Shown: positions 23,616 through 33,265 of the stretch, in pieces
How positions within the stretch are numbered: position 1 is the stretch's first letter
Layout of the letters: each line of letters begins with the position of its first letter
From: a virus
IMG/VR virus record: IMGVR_UViG_3300027728_000006
Coordinates: 1 to 64,000 of that record
Direction: 5' to 3' (one strand)
Length of the DNA: 64,000 nucleotides
The notes under the pieces: generated by a model
Database searches by the model: none
Seen by the model: only the letters and a program-made list of their open reading frames with translations
Told to the model about the DNA's origin: nothing
Position numbers and translations under genes: made by a program

Positions 23616-24215
23616 TTAACTTCTTACCACGCTTTTTTCTGAATTGAATCCATTGGTCCAAACGGCTTGCCATGGGTATGGTGCATTTCCGGTTCCACTT
23701 GACAGTATACCATATCCGGTATTATTATATTCCCAATTCGAGCCGTTCCACAGTACGGTTTCATCTCCGTAAGTGTAAGCTGGTCTGCCGTTTGATAAAG
23801 ATGTTGGATTTAAAATTCTCCAAGATTGTCCGCCAACTGGAACTCCGCCAATATACCAACCATCCATTTTCACGCCAGCTTCATTATCTGGTAAATCAGC
23901 GAGAGGATCGGCTGGATTAAAATCTGGCAAATTTGTAATCAATTCCCAGCAATGGGCATATTGTTGTGAGTATGGCGAGGATCCAATTGCGCATGTTATA
24001 TTTTTAAATACATAAAGAGCGCGAGAATTCATATTGGTTTCAAAATTTCTGCCGAGTGTCACTACGGCATCATTCAGACTGTATTGTATTCCAGTAAAGT
24101 CGCCTCTAAAATTGTAATTTACAACTGGCTCTGGCGCGCTATAGTTTAAAACTTTAAGTTTACCATCAGCTTTAAGTTTACCATTAACCTTTAATATTAA
24201 ATTTTCTGTCGGCAT
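23616..24215 (-). CDS. Hypothetical protein, possible virion or surface protein
   Basis: A 199-residue protein. It starts with a repeated basic motif (LKVNGKLKADGKLKVLN) and then a Gly/Asn/aromatic-rich beta body (MDGWYIGGVPVGGQSWRIL, WNGSNWEYNNTGYG). The repetitive start and beta composition are like tail-fibre accessory or decoration proteins, but it is on the minus strand away from the structural block. No family is recognised. Confidence 0.55.
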   Translation of the reverse strand: MPTENLILKVNGKLKADGKLKVLNYSAPEPVVNYNFRGDFTGIQYSLNDAVVTLGRNFETNMNSRALYVFKNITCAIGSSPYSQQYAHCWELITNLPDFNPADPLADLPDNEAGVKMDGWYIGGVPVGGQSWRILNPTSLSNGRPAYTYGDETVLWNGSNWEYNNTGYGILSSGTGNAPYPWQAVWTNGFNSEKSVVRS

Positions 24216-24246
24216 GATATTTAATACACTTATTGTTTGATTTTAT

Positions 24247-24753
24247 TTAAGTATTTTTTGGCTTACACCATGAGTTGAAGTAATTTTGACCCCACCAAAC
24301 CAATATTTCCTCGCCCTCATCAATATCTTTTTCGGCTGTAAAAATTACTAAATCTAAATTTGGATATATTTTAAAAGAGGCGTTTTTTGTTTCGTCTGAA
24401 TCCGCTGAGTTATATACTGACCCATTGCCAAATAAGATCATTCCAGTATTACCATGAGTTTGGCAGTCTTTACATTGGCAATTATTCCAATAAGCAAACT
24501 TGATAATAGAAGAATCGTGAATGTATTTTCTTTTCCAGCTCATTGTTAGAGCATGACAATACTCTATTACTTCATTTTTTATAATTTTTTTATTCGCAAA
24601 TACGCCAAGTCCCTTCCCGAAAGATTCTCTTACACGTAAATGATCATTTGTAAATCCCTCTGCTCTTACTTTTATCCAATTTTCTTGGATACTTTTCAGA
24701 TCCGACTCGCTGTTATTTTTTTCGCTATTTTGATTGTCTTGATTTTTTTCCAT
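24247..24753 (-). CDS. SET-domain protein (possible lysine methyltransferase)
   Basis: About 168 residues from MEKNQDNQN. LRVRESFGKGLGVFANKKI (about residues 40-58) is the SET N-motif (G.G.FA), NCQCKDCQTHG is a cysteine patch, YNSADSDETKNASF replaces the usual NH..pN, and ITAEKDIDEGEEILVWWGQNYF-like positions (AEKDIDEGEEILVWWG) form the C-motif around the SAM and lysine channels. SET enzymes move a methyl group from SAM to lysine. The substrate is unknown; a host chromatin or ribosomal target, or a virion protein, is possible. The acidic N-terminal 30 residues are extra. Confidence 0.75.
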   Translation of the reverse strand: MEKNQDNQNSEKNNSESDLKSIQENWIKVRAEGFTNDHLRVRESFGKGLGVFANKKIIKNEVIEYCHALTMSWKRKYIHDSSIIKFAYWNNCQCKDCQTHGNTGMILFGNGSVYNSADSDETKNASFKIYPNLDLVIFTAEKDIDEGEEILVWWGQNYFNSWCKPKNT

Positions 24754-24761
24754 ATTTCTTA

Positions 24762-25151
24762 TTATTCCCAACAAAAAATTACATTGTTAAATTTTTCTAG
24801 TCTTCTGATTAAATTGTGTTGTATTAGTTTTTCCCATATCCTGTATTTATTAGCTAATCCAGCGCCCAACTGAGATATATAAAATGTAATATTTGGCGAA
24901 TTTTTAATTATTTTTTCCAACTTGTCCAATTCTTCAAAAAATACAGAAGAATACTCCTCCGGTTTATAGAATGACCCATCACAGTTATCTGGAAATTTTT
25001 TTGTGATAAAACCTATTGCTCTTTTGTGAAATCTTAATTTTGCCGCTCCGCCAGTTCCTCGTCTTTCCAAGTTGTCTCCAAATACAAAATACGCGTTAGA
25101 ATTAGCATCTAAAAAAGATTCTGTTACAATCAATGAACTGTACGTTGCCAT
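24762..25151 (-). CDS. Conserved protein with FGDNxxRxGxGGAA motif
   Basis: A 129-residue protein. AYFVFGDNLERRGTGGAAKLR (about residues 20-40), then AIGFITKK, is a recurring signature (FGDN..R.G.GGQA..R...GIPTK) in phage and bacterial proteins of unknown function that look related to the macro/ADP-ribose fold. The remaining half includes NITFYISQLGAGLANKY. I cannot assign a reaction. Start at ATG 25149-25151. Confidence 0.6.
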   Translation of the reverse strand: MATYSSLIVTESFLDANSNAYFVFGDNLERRGTGGAAKLRFHKRAIGFITKKFPDNCDGSFYKPEEYSSVFFEELDKLEKIIKNSPNITFYISQLGAGLANKYRIWEKLIQHNLIRRLEKFNNVIFCWE

Positions 25152-25168
25152 TTTTAGAATATCTTGAA

Positions 25169-25399
25169 TTAATCTTCTTCGCTTTCCCGAAAATTTTTAC
25201 TGCTTTTCTGCTGCCTCATCTTTTTTATTTGTTGTTTTTGGTCTTCAGACACAATCCCGAGTATGTCTTCGCGCCATGTTCTATTTGCCTCTTTATTTGA
25301 AATTGGAGGCTCGCCTTTTTTTGGCTTTTTCTTTAACGCTTCCCTTATCTCTGCCATCACAGGAGAAGATTTTAACGATAGCCATGTTGCAGTATTCAT
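25169..25399 (-). CDS. Hypothetical basic protein
   Basis: A 76-residue basic protein with a proline-lysine stretch (ALKKKPKKGEPPISNKEANR) and an acidic end (FRESEED). No membrane segment or family. It lies 17 bases upstream of the FGDN protein in the same direction. Confidence 0.55.
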   Translation of the reverse strand: MNTATWLSLKSSPVMAEIREALKKKPKKGEPPISNKEANRTWREDILGIVSEDQKQQIKKMRQQKSSKNFRESEED

Positions 25400-25465
25400 A
25401 TTTTTATTTAATAGTTGTAATTTTTAATTTATTGTATGTTTTTAAAGATTGTCAAGTTTAATTAT

Positions 25466-26167
25466 TCAATAAAAGTAAACCCAGATTTTATCATTTGGTT
25501 TTTGAAGAATATTCAAGCCCCTATAAAACTCTCCACCAAGTCTAAGGTTTTTTATTAAATTTCCATAAGCTTCTGGGGTGTCTTCAATTTCTATTACATT
25601 CCCCTCTAGATAATTTGAGCTAAATTTGTCGTTTGATTCCGGTTGTTTTCCGGCTTCTTCGTATTCAGATCCTGTATTGTTAAAATGTTTAAGATTTATA
25701 TCATTTTTTGAAAATTCTTCCTTTTTTTTGTTATTTTTAAACTCTATCTGAAAATGTTCGAACATCACCTCCTGCTTTTCAAGCCCTGTTTTTAAAAAGT
25801 CTTTTTGGTTTTCAGTAATTTGATAAATAATTCGTCTGTAACTATCTAAGGATGAATCTTTATTCTCCGCGATAAATGTAGTAAACCTTCCTCTGCAGGA
25901 ACAATTCTGATTTTCAAGAGAGCTTACTACGTCTGCATAGATTTCATCTTGATTTTCATATTCTTCTACTACGCTCCTCCTAAATTCTTCTGAAAAATGT
26001 GAAAGATCTCCATAAAGATTTACCATCATACTTGGAGCAATCCTATTATTTTGTAAATTTTCTTCGCTTGAAAAGTAAGAATAAATATTTTCTATCGCTT
26101 TGAATTTTAATTCCTCTAGATTTAAGTTTTCCATGTTTTTTACGTTTTTTATTTTTTTATTTGACAT
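25466..26167 (-). CDS. Hypothetical protein
   Basis: A 233-residue acidic protein; an ATG eleven codons later (MENLNLEEL) is an equally good start. It is rich in Glu, Asn and Lys, with CSCRGRF near residue 89 and a C-terminal beta segment (GGEFYRGLNILQKPNDKIWV). No family is recognised. Confidence 0.6.
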   Translation of the reverse strand: MSNKKIKNVKNMENLNLEELKFKAIENIYSYFSSEENLQNNRIAPSMMVNLYGDLSHFSEEFRRSVVEEYENQDEIYADVVSSLENQNCSCRGRFTTFIAENKDSSLDSYRRIIYQITENQKDFLKTGLEKQEVMFEHFQIEFKNNKKKEEFSKNDINLKHFNNTGSEYEEAGKQPESNDKFSSNYLEGNVIEIEDTPEAYGNLIKNLRLGGEFYRGLNILQKPNDKIWVYFY

Positions 26168-26182
26168 CTGTATATATATTTT

Positions 26183-26485
26183 TTAAAGTATGTTATTTTT
26201 ATTTGCTATTTTTATAATTAAAAGAGTGCTTGCCCCCCCGCAAATTCCCGAAAGAATTAAACTTATCAATTTTCCATCATTTAATTGCAAAATAGCTGGG
26301 AAAAATACAAAATTGCACAATAATCCAATCCAAAAAGACGAGCACTCCATGCATAGCAACATTTTTCTAAAAAATTTTGGGGCTCTTTTTGCCACAAAAT
26401 TTCTAACTGGCATAAAAAGTTCTGAAAGGGACCATATTATACTTATCCCACAAGAAACAAAAAGGAAACATATTAAATTGTTCAT
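26183..26485 (-). CDS. Membrane protein with a CxxC motif
   Basis: A 100-residue protein with three hydrophobic segments (residues about 3-22, 45-66, and 74-92) and, between the first two, MPVRNFVAKRAPKFFRKMLLCMECSSFW, a basic loop and CxxC. The same pattern (MECSSFW) occurs in phage membrane proteins of unknown role. It is the last-read gene start before the divergent switch to the plus-strand structural block. Confidence 0.65.
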   Translation of the reverse strand: MNNLICFLFVSCGISIIWSLSELFMPVRNFVAKRAPKFFRKMLLCMECSSFWIGLLCNFVFFPAILQLNDGKLISLILSGICGGASTLLIIKIANKNNIL

Positions 26486-26527
26486 ATTTTATTATATAGC
26501 AAGTTTTCTTTTTTTAAAAAAGTGTAT
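26486..26527. promoter_or_regulatory. Divergent intergenic region between two transcription blocks
   Basis: This short gap separates the minus-strand membrane gene from the plus-strand structural block, so promoters for both should be here or overlap the gene ends. It holds CTTTTTTTAAAAAAGTGTATATG, where AAGTGTATA also occurs just upstream of the first prohead-type gene at 60157. That shared word could be a late promoter element; the evidence is thin. Confidence 0.3.
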
Positions 26528-29500
26528 ATGTTTTATATAGAAATGCGTGAAAAAATCAAAAGGATAAAGGTTAAAATTAAAGGTTTTGGCTCTAAAATGG
26601 ACAACAAGGCTAATGGCGGTGAAGGTTTAGTCGATTGTGAGTTTTTGTCTGTTGGTCCAACTTACTCATTGGCAATAGATTCCGAATCTAAATTATTCGG
26701 CTGGGGTGAAAATTTTTCTGGCATTTTGGATTTTGAGCAAAATGGCGTAAGTCAAAAAAAGTTTAAAAATGTTTCGGCTGGATATAATCATGCAGTTGGG
26801 GTTTGCCTGTCGGGAAGCGGTGTTAACTCAAGTTTTAAACGGTATGATTTAAACTACGCGAGCGCAAATTCTCAATTTGACTTTTCTCTTTCTTATACTG
26901 GCAACTGGAGTTCTCCATTTTGGATTCCAAAATCTAGCCTTGACCCATACTCTGGATTTAATAAAAGAGTTATATTGACTGGAATTTTTGATGCTGGACT
27001 GATTATAAAAAAATATCCATCTGATGAGAGTATTTTGCAAGAAAAATATACTGAGCCTACTTTTTTTTCTGGTAATTTTGACTTGAAGAATGATGAGTCT
27101 TTTTCATTGCGCGTTTATCCAAAACCCAGATTGTTGTTACCTGGTTCTACGAATCCTTGGTCTTGCACATCAGTAGTGAAAGTTTTTCAAAATATCGAAG
27201 ACACGTACGTAGTAACGGGGTGGGGATCGAATGATTCTGGTAAGCTTAATTTTGTAAATTATCAAAAAAATTTAATTAATCCTAAGTTTGCATTGGCTTC
27301 CAATGACTTTTCTTTAATTTTACTTCAAAATGGAAAGGTTAGTGGATTTGGATCGAATGCCTATGGTCAAATAAGCAATTTAAATGCTTTAAATAACATT
27401 GTGGATGTTTCCGCAGGATATGATCATTCTTTATTTCTAGATAGCAATGGTTCAATTTATTCTAGGGGTTCAAATGATTTTGGTCAACTTGATTTTCCTG
27501 GCATCAACAATGTTTATCAAATTGCTGCAGGAGGAAATACTTCTGCAGTTTTATATAAGCAAAATATAGATTCAACTGATTATAGCATTTTTGCAGTCGG
27601 TGACACAGAAAGTTTTAATTTTACACAGATCAATGCTGTAGAGGATGCCGTTTACTTGAATGTTTCAGCTGCTGCAATTATTGTAGTTTTAAAAAATGGA
27701 AGCGTATTGAGGTTTAGTAATGATCAAACTTGCGTTAGCGGAGTGGGCGATTTAAAAGACTGTATTTATGGATTAGATGGTTGGAATTTTTCTCAATTTA
27801 TTATTTCTGACGGAGCTAAAGATGTAAATTTTTTAGAGGTTGGTGCGGACTTTTCATTTGCTGGTAAGTCGGATCAAGTTATAGAGAATATAAATATTGA
27901 TACGGCTATAAGAAAACAAATAGAAAATATAGATGGTAAAAATTATATAAGAATGGATTCATCTTTATTTAATATAAATTTTCAATCAGGATCATATCAA
28001 AATTCATTATCTGATTCTTTCCTAAAGATTTCTGGAGCTTCTTTGTCAAACAAAAGGGTGAGTGGGGAAACTTTTACTTATTCATATTTGGACGATCCAA
28101 TCATAGAAGCAAATAACGGTTTAAATTCATATCTGGTTGATGATTGGGCTTCAGATTTAGCGCTTGCTGACCAAGATTATAAAAATGAAATAATAAACTC
28201 TGGGTTTATAGACCCATTGTCGTTCTCCGGAGCGGATCCATTTTTAAGAGTTAAAAGAAGTTTGGGTGACATTAAAACTAAAAATTACAGTTTAAAAATT
28301 TCAGATAAGAAAAATCAAAGAAATTTATTGACCGATTTGAATGAAGAACCAAATAGATTCGTTTTTTCTTGGAAAAATTTGCCTGTTCAAAATTCTCCAT
28401 CTGAAGACTTAATTTCAGATGATAGGGCTTTTATTATTTATGATAACAGAACTGGAACAAGCTCTAAAAATGTATTCGCTTATGCTTTTGAATTCGAAAA
28501 AGGTATATTTTCAAAAGAAGTTAAATTTGCACAAGATGATTACAAGAGGTATTTCTATAATCCTATTTTAAAAATTGAGCCAAAAATTATTAGTGGCTGG
28601 CATTCTTTCACTTCATCTTTCCAGTCTATATGTGTTCAGAAAGAGGGGTGTGGACCTGGGCTGCCACCTCCGCCAAAAGAGATATGTATTGATGGGGCTA
28701 GTGGAGAATATTCTTTTCCTGCTGGGGGTACTGGCAGGACTCAATTGCCTCCAACTGGCACTGGCTATGACATTTGGTTGTCAAAAATAAAATCTGATTT
28801 TTTAAAACCCCCAACTACTTCTTTGCCATCTAATTCTTATTTGTATGAGCGGGGAATTTCCACAGGCGCCTTGAAAACAGAAATGATTTTTAGCGGGTCT
28901 AGTGGTATTATATTGTTTGGGGACTTCTTCTCTGGAGACTCGCTAACTTTTAAGCCGTATAATATTGACGCATTGGGCGGTTATAGCGGATTATATAAAT
29001 CGCTATACCTTGAATCTCCACCATATTCAGAAGTTCCTGGTTTTACTTTAAAATTTAAAACTGATTTTGACACTCCGTCAGAATTGTTGAGTTCTCTTAA
29101 TGACAATTTTGCTAATTATAACTTAAATCCTGGTAGAGATGATCGTTTATGGTATTGGGGAATGGGATGCGCGACTGGACTGGGCGCTACTGGCGTTTTC
29201 GAAAAAATAACTAGACCGCTTGCTGACGCTTTTTATGTTGAGCCAGGGAATTTTTTTAGCGGAGTCAGTGAAGAAACTCTAAAACATTGGAGTGGTAGAA
29301 TAATTGGATTTAAGGCAAATTATTATCATCAAAGTGGATTTAGATTCAGCTTGCAAAAAAATTCTAGAAAAATAGAAGCTTCTTCAGCGCAATTGGGTGG
29401 ATATAAATTTGTCCTGCCTAACAAGATTTCTTTATTTGGATCGAATGATCGTATTAACTGGAAGCTTTTAGATACTCGTTCTGAAATTGTTTGGTCTGGG

Positions 29501-31495
29501 TTAGAGCCAACTCAAAAAAAGGTTGATATTAGTTATTTTAATTCTGACTTGACTATGTTAAAAGAACTTAATCATATATCTGGATATGACAAAAATTCTA
29601 TGGATGAAAGTATTATCAAAGCCCAATCTGAGGTAGATATTACTTCTTTTTCTTTTTCTCAGCCGGTAACAGATCCTCATTATCAGTTTAGACAGTTACT
29701 TGATATGTCTAAAACTTATCTCAGACAGGAAAAACCGTTTTGTCAAGCAGAGATTGTGGAGGAAAATGTTCCTGTGTTTTATATTGGATCTGGAAATAGG
29801 TGTGGGGAGAAAGAAAGTGGAGCAAAAGAGAGTGGCGAAAAGGAAACTGAAGAAAGTGGTTCTACTGCTGATCCGTTAATAATGGAATCGGTTAGGACTG
29901 GATGGACAATTGACTATAAAAAACTTTCGATGACGGAAGCTGATTTATTTAATCTGAATTTTGATTATCTCAAGGTTGACTTTGAAAATTTTAAATCTTC
30001 TACGGAATTAAATGAATTGAGTCCGCTTAATTTTTTCCACGTTAATAAAATTAACTTTTTTTCTCTTGAAGGTGTTTCTCCTGAATTGCAAACTACTATT
30101 GATTGTTGGGATAATGGAATTTATGAAATTACACCAAGTGGAGATGTTCCAGTTAATATAAGTGGTTTTTTTACAGCTGATGTTAGAGCGCAAGATAGTG
30201 GGGTTAGGAAGTTTACTTCCGCGTTAATAAGCGGCAAATTAGTGGATAAAGCTTATGGAGACTATATAAAGATGAATAGGCTTAGTGGGATCATAACCTC
30301 AGATTCTGGATACGCTATTTATTCTGGTCCGCTATATGCAACTGGAGAATTTTGTACTGGAATATCTGATTGGTTTTACAACTCTGATACTAAAATAGTT
30401 GATTTAAAAAAAGATTTTTGTTCTACTTTCAATTCTGGATCTGGAGCCTTTTCTGGTTCTTATTTGAGAATAAAACCTGAAATTGTTAATAGAGATTTAG
30501 CTGCTGGAAGGTTTCTAAATCCTTCGTACGAAGTAAATTTTGAAACTGGAATTTTCTATAGTGGATTTTTTTATGCAAAAGAATATGTTTCTGGATATAC
30601 TGGCTATTTAAAAGTTCCATATTCTATTACTGGCTATTCTACATCTGGCTTTATTGACTTTGCTAATAATTTAAATGGGTCTTCTTTTGGATCTCAAATC
30701 AAGGTGATTGAAAATCCTTCGAGTTATGACCAAGCTTCCGGCTGGTTTAGAATAAATGAAAATTTATTGGTAACTGGTGATTTTTTAAAATTGAATCAAA
30801 ATTTTATTTTTTACAATCCTGATTCTGGAAATGCAATGGCTCCAACAAACTTTAGTAACTTTAATTCGCTATGCGATATTTTAACTGGTGATCTATATTC
30901 TGAATTATTTAATTCTAAATTTGAAATTTATGAGGACAAAACTATTTTAATAAAAGCTTTGCCATTGGGGGATTCTGGAAATTATATTGATTTTAATTTT
31001 CAATCTACTTCTGGAGGTATAAGTGGAGCAAATGGATATTATTATAATGGCTTGTTTTTGAGTGGCGGCAAAACAGTTTACCAAAAAATTTCTGGAACTG
31101 GCGGCTACTCTTATGCTATAAATATTAGTGGATATCCTGTAACTGGTTTTTATTATTCCACTAGTGGCTCTGGTTTGATTTCTGGGCCAGTTAATTCATA
31201 CCAAGGAGAGAGAGAGTTTACTGGCGCTTGGGCTTTGGCAACTGGAACATCTACTCTTTTGCAAAATTTAAGTTTAGTTGAAATTACTGGCGGGCGTTAT
31301 TCTGGAAAATATTTAGAGGAAGATCTTGGACTTTATCCTGGGAAGCTTAATATTGCAGTTGGCTATAAGGATATATTTAGTATTGGAGGTAGAGATGCTG
31401 CTTTGTTAACAATTCGTGATGAGAATTATATTTATGTTAATAATAACGAATTGATAACTGGTTCTGGGATTAGTATAATAATTAAAAATTATTAA
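26528..31495 (+). CDS. Giant structural-type protein with RCC1-like repeats
   Basis: About 1,655 residues. Residues about 45-110 and 230-400 carry RCC1-type propeller blades: KLFGWGENFSGIL, TGWGSNDSGKLNF, GFGSNAYGQISNL, then VSAGYDHSLFLDSNGSIYSR, and GSNDFGQLDFPG, VYQIAAGGNTSAV. A proline hinge (GPGLPPPPKE) lies near 710. A charged linker (EKESGAKESGEKE) lies near 1,095. The last 400 residues are saturated with SG and TG dipeptides (YSGFF, SGYTGYL, ATGTS), as in phage fibres and adhesins. No signal peptide is seen. Downstream are two further structural-type genes. Role: probably a tail or decoration protein; binding to a receptor or sugar is inference. Start ATG 26528 or 26543. Confidence 0.7.
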   Translation: MFYIEMREKIKRIKVKIKGFGSKMDNKANGGEGLVDCEFLSVGPTYSLAIDSESKLFGWGENFSGILDFEQNGVSQKKFKNVSAGYNHAVGVCLSGSGVNSSFKRYDLNYASANSQFDFSLSYTGNWSSPFWIPKSSLDPYSGFNKRVILTGIFDAGLIIKKYPSDESILQEKYTEPTFFSGNFDLKNDESFSLRVYPKPRLLLPGSTNPWSCTSVVKVFQNIEDTYVVTGWGSNDSGKLNFVNYQKNLINPKFALASNDFSLILLQNGKVSGFGSNAYGQISNLNALNNIVDVSAGYDHSLFLDSNGSIYSRGSNDFGQLDFPGINNVYQIAAGGNTSAVLYKQNIDSTDYSIFAVGDTESFNFTQINAVEDAVYLNVSAAAIIVVLKNGSVLRFSNDQTCVSGVGDLKDCIYGLDGWNFSQFIISDGAKDVNFLEVGADFSFAGKSDQVIENINIDTAIRKQIENIDGKNYIRMDSSLFNINFQSGSYQNSLSDSFLKISGASLSNKRVSGETFTYSYLDDPIIEANNGLNSYLVDDWASDLALADQDYKNEIINSGFIDPLSFSGADPFLRVKRSLGDIKTKNYSLKISDKKNQRNLLTDLNEEPNRFVFSWKNLPVQNSPSEDLISDDRAFIIYDNRTGTSSKNVFAYAFEFEKGIFSKEVKFAQDDYKRYFYNPILKIEPKIISGWHSFTSSFQSICVQKEGCGPGLPPPPKEICIDGASGEYSFPAGGTGRTQLPPTGTGYDIWLSKIKSDFLKPPTTSLPSNSYLYERGISTGALKTEMIFSGSSGIILFGDFFSGDSLTFKPYNIDALGGYSGLYKSLYLESPPYSEVPGFTLKFKTDFDTPSELLSSLNDNFANYNLNPGRDDRLWYWGMGCATGLGATGVFEKITRPLADAFYVEPGNFFSGVSEETLKHWSGRIIGFKANYYHQSGFRFSLQKNSRKIEASSAQLGGYKFVLPNKISLFGSNDRINWKLLDTRSEIVWSGLEPTQKKVDISYFNSDLTMLKELNHISGYDKNSMDESIIKAQSEVDITSFSFSQPVTDPHYQFRQLLDMSKTYLRQEKPFCQAEIVEENVPVFYIGSGNRCGEKESGAKESGEKETEESGSTADPLIMESVRTGWTIDYKKLSMTEADLFNLNFDYLKVDFENFKSSTELNELSPLNFFHVNKINFFSLEGVSPELQTTIDCWDNGIYEITPSGDVPVNISGFFTADVRAQDSGVRKFTSALISGKLVDKAYGDYIKMNRLSGIITSDSGYAIYSGPLYATGEFCTGISDWFYNSDTKIVDLKKDFCSTFNSGSGAFSGSYLRIKPEIVNRDLAAGRFLNPSYEVNFETGIFYSGFFYAKEYVSGYTGYLKVPYSITGYSTSGFIDFANNLNGSSFGSQIKVIENPSSYDQASGWFRINENLLVTGDFLKLNQNFIFYNPDSGNAMAPTNFSNFNSLCDILTGDLYSELFNSKFEIYEDKTILIKALPLGDSGNYIDFNFQSTSGGISGANGYYYNGLFLSGGKTVYQKISGTGGYSYAINISGYPVTGFYYSTSGSGLISGPVNSYQGEREFTGAWALATGTSTLLQNLSLVEITGGRYSGKYLEEDLGLYPGKLNIAVGYKDIFSIGGRDAALLTIRDENYIYVNNNELITGSGISIIIKNY

Positions 31496-31498
31496 ATT

Positions 31499-32200
31499 AT
31501 GGCTGGACAAAATTCTAAAACTTATAGAACTTTAGCTCTTCCTACTAAGAGTAGCGCTAACTTGGCGTACCCATTTCAAATTACCGAATATGACGCTTCC
31601 TTGGGTGGAACAAAGCCTGATGGATACGATGATGTGGGTGGTGATAAAACTTTTCATATGGTTCGAACTGGAGATTGTTTTAGAACTTTTTCCTATGATC
31701 CAAAGCATCTTATAAACATAAGGGGGATAAATTCTGGCTTTGAATGGGTAGAGGATGGGAAGGTTTTTATTGATTTTACAATTTTAGGTAATCTCCAGCC
31801 ATCTGGAGATGCATTTGTAAGATGTGAAAAAGTAGGAAAAGATTCGGCTGGTAAAGGGGGAAAGGATATTATTGATCCAGGTGGATGGGTTGATTATCCT
31901 TCTATGTTCAGATTAATTCCAGAGGATGAATTGGATGATAAAGGATATATATCTAAAGTTGCGGACTATCAGGTTCAAACAAAGTGTTATTTATTACTTG
32001 GCTTGAGGTCAGATGATTCTCAACTTGTTAGCCCTAATGCTACAAAAACGTCTGGTGAATTTTCTATACTTCAAAAAGCCAACTCTAATTTGATTATGAT
32101 GGCTAGCCAGCATAGAGGCACTCCTGTTTGTTTTCCAATGCCTTGGCATGGCGGAGCTAATATTTCTGGAGTCGTAATTGGATCCAGTCAGTCTTCTTAA
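31499..32200 (+). CDS. Structural-type protein of unknown function
   Basis: A 233-residue soluble protein from ATG 31499, starting four bases after the giant protein's stop, so they share a transcript. It is beta-rich with many Gly/Asp turns (VGGDKTFHMVRTGDCFRTF, GGWVDYPSMFRLIPEDE). No signal peptide or repeats. A virion component is likely from its place; a specific role is not visible. Confidence 0.7.
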   Translation: MAGQNSKTYRTLALPTKSSANLAYPFQITEYDASLGGTKPDGYDDVGGDKTFHMVRTGDCFRTFSYDPKHLINIRGINSGFEWVEDGKVFIDFTILGNLQPSGDAFVRCEKVGKDSAGKGGKDIIDPGGWVDYPSMFRLIPEDELDDKGYISKVADYQVQTKCYLLLGLRSDDSQLVSPNATKTSGEFSILQKANSNLIMMASQHRGTPVCFPMPWHGGANISGVVIGSSQSS

Positions 32201-32206
32201 TTTTGT

Positions 32207-33265
32207 ATGATTGAGCCAAATAGTCCAATTTTTGTAAATTACCTGGGGGAAATACCAATAAATCCAGATGATTTACCATTACCAGACAATCAGTATCGCA
32301 GAAGACTTTTTGTTGGAACCGGTTCAGATAGACCAATTGGATTTACATTTAGAGAAATGGCTCTTTTGTATTGGAAGGTTAGATCTTTTAAATTTAGTGT
32401 AAATGGAATATTACCGCCAAGAGATGCTCTTACTGATTTTCTAATGGCTGGCGGGGCTTCTGGAGGGGTTGCTCAAGCCTCTGGAGGATTAGAAGTAGTT
32501 GCCGCGCTTGGCAACTCATTACCGAATTCATTTAATGCATCTGGATCAACTAAGGTATCAACAGCATCAAGAGTTAGAAACAGAATAAAGGATAGAAATA
32601 TAGAAGAAGCTTCTCTTGAGGATTTAAATAATCTTAATTTGGCTCAAAAGTCCAATAAGGATAGAAAAATATTCGGTGATGATAATGGTCCTTACGCCGC
32701 TAAGGTTCTACATACTCGTAGAAATAGAGATAATAAAAAAACCGGAAATGATTACAGAGCCGTAAATGTAAACGAGGGAAGCTTGCCTGCAGCTGGTCCG
32801 GTGCATAAATTTTCCAATAATGGATGCAGTCTTGTGATAGATTTCTCGTACATAATAAAGAAAAAATTTCTTTATTATCCTAGGATCATTGTGACAACTC
32901 CATGGGGAAATTCATGGGTCAGCTTTTCTTCGGAAACAGAAACAGAATATGGCTTAAAGACAAATTTTAACACGTCTTATTCAAGCGCGTCAAGCATTTA
33001 TGCAAATGTTTTTTTCAAAAATGGAGGACTTATTCCTATATATTATTTTTCAGAACTTCAAGTAGGACAAACTGGCATGAGAGGTCTTATGGGTCCAATA
33101 ATAAATGGAGATATTTCTATCATGAGCCAGGGATCCTCGAGTGGATCAGCTAGCACAACTAGCTGCTGCTCTAGATTTTATTATGATGACTCTGACAAAT
33201 ACAGACTTGAAAATGCTAAGGAATGTAAAAATTGTGAGCAACTTGGAGTTGGATTAAAACTTTAA
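32207..33265 (+). CDS. Structural-type protein of unknown function
   Basis: A 352-residue protein following the previous gene by six bases. The N-terminal 85 residues (FVGTGSDRPIGFTFREMALL) form one domain, the middle is Ala/Ser/Gly-rich and low in complexity, and the end has SCCSRF and KECKNCEQLG, a possible metal-binding CxxC pair. It ends by overlapping the convergent gene 33262-34077 by four bases. Confidence 0.65.
   Translation: MIEPNSPIFVNYLGEIPINPDDLPLPDNQYRRRLFVGTGSDRPIGFTFREMALLYWKVRSFKFSVNGILPPRDALTDFLMAGGASGGVAQASGGLEVVAALGNSLPNSFNASGSTKVSTASRVRNRIKDRNIEEASLEDLNNLNLAQKSNKDRKIFGDDNGPYAAKVLHTRRNRDNKKTGNDYRAVNVNEGSLPAAGPVHKFSNNGCSLVIDFSYIIKKKFLYYPRIIVTTPWGNSWVSFSSETETEYGLKTNFNTSYSSASSIYANVFFKNGGLIPIYYFSELQVGQTGMRGLMGPIINGDISIMSQGSSSGSASTTSCCSRFYYDDSDKYRLENAKECKNCEQLGVGLKL

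Noticed and set aside
26505-26520. T7A6-type palindrome as terminator
   Set aside because: It is only an A/T run without a GC stem.
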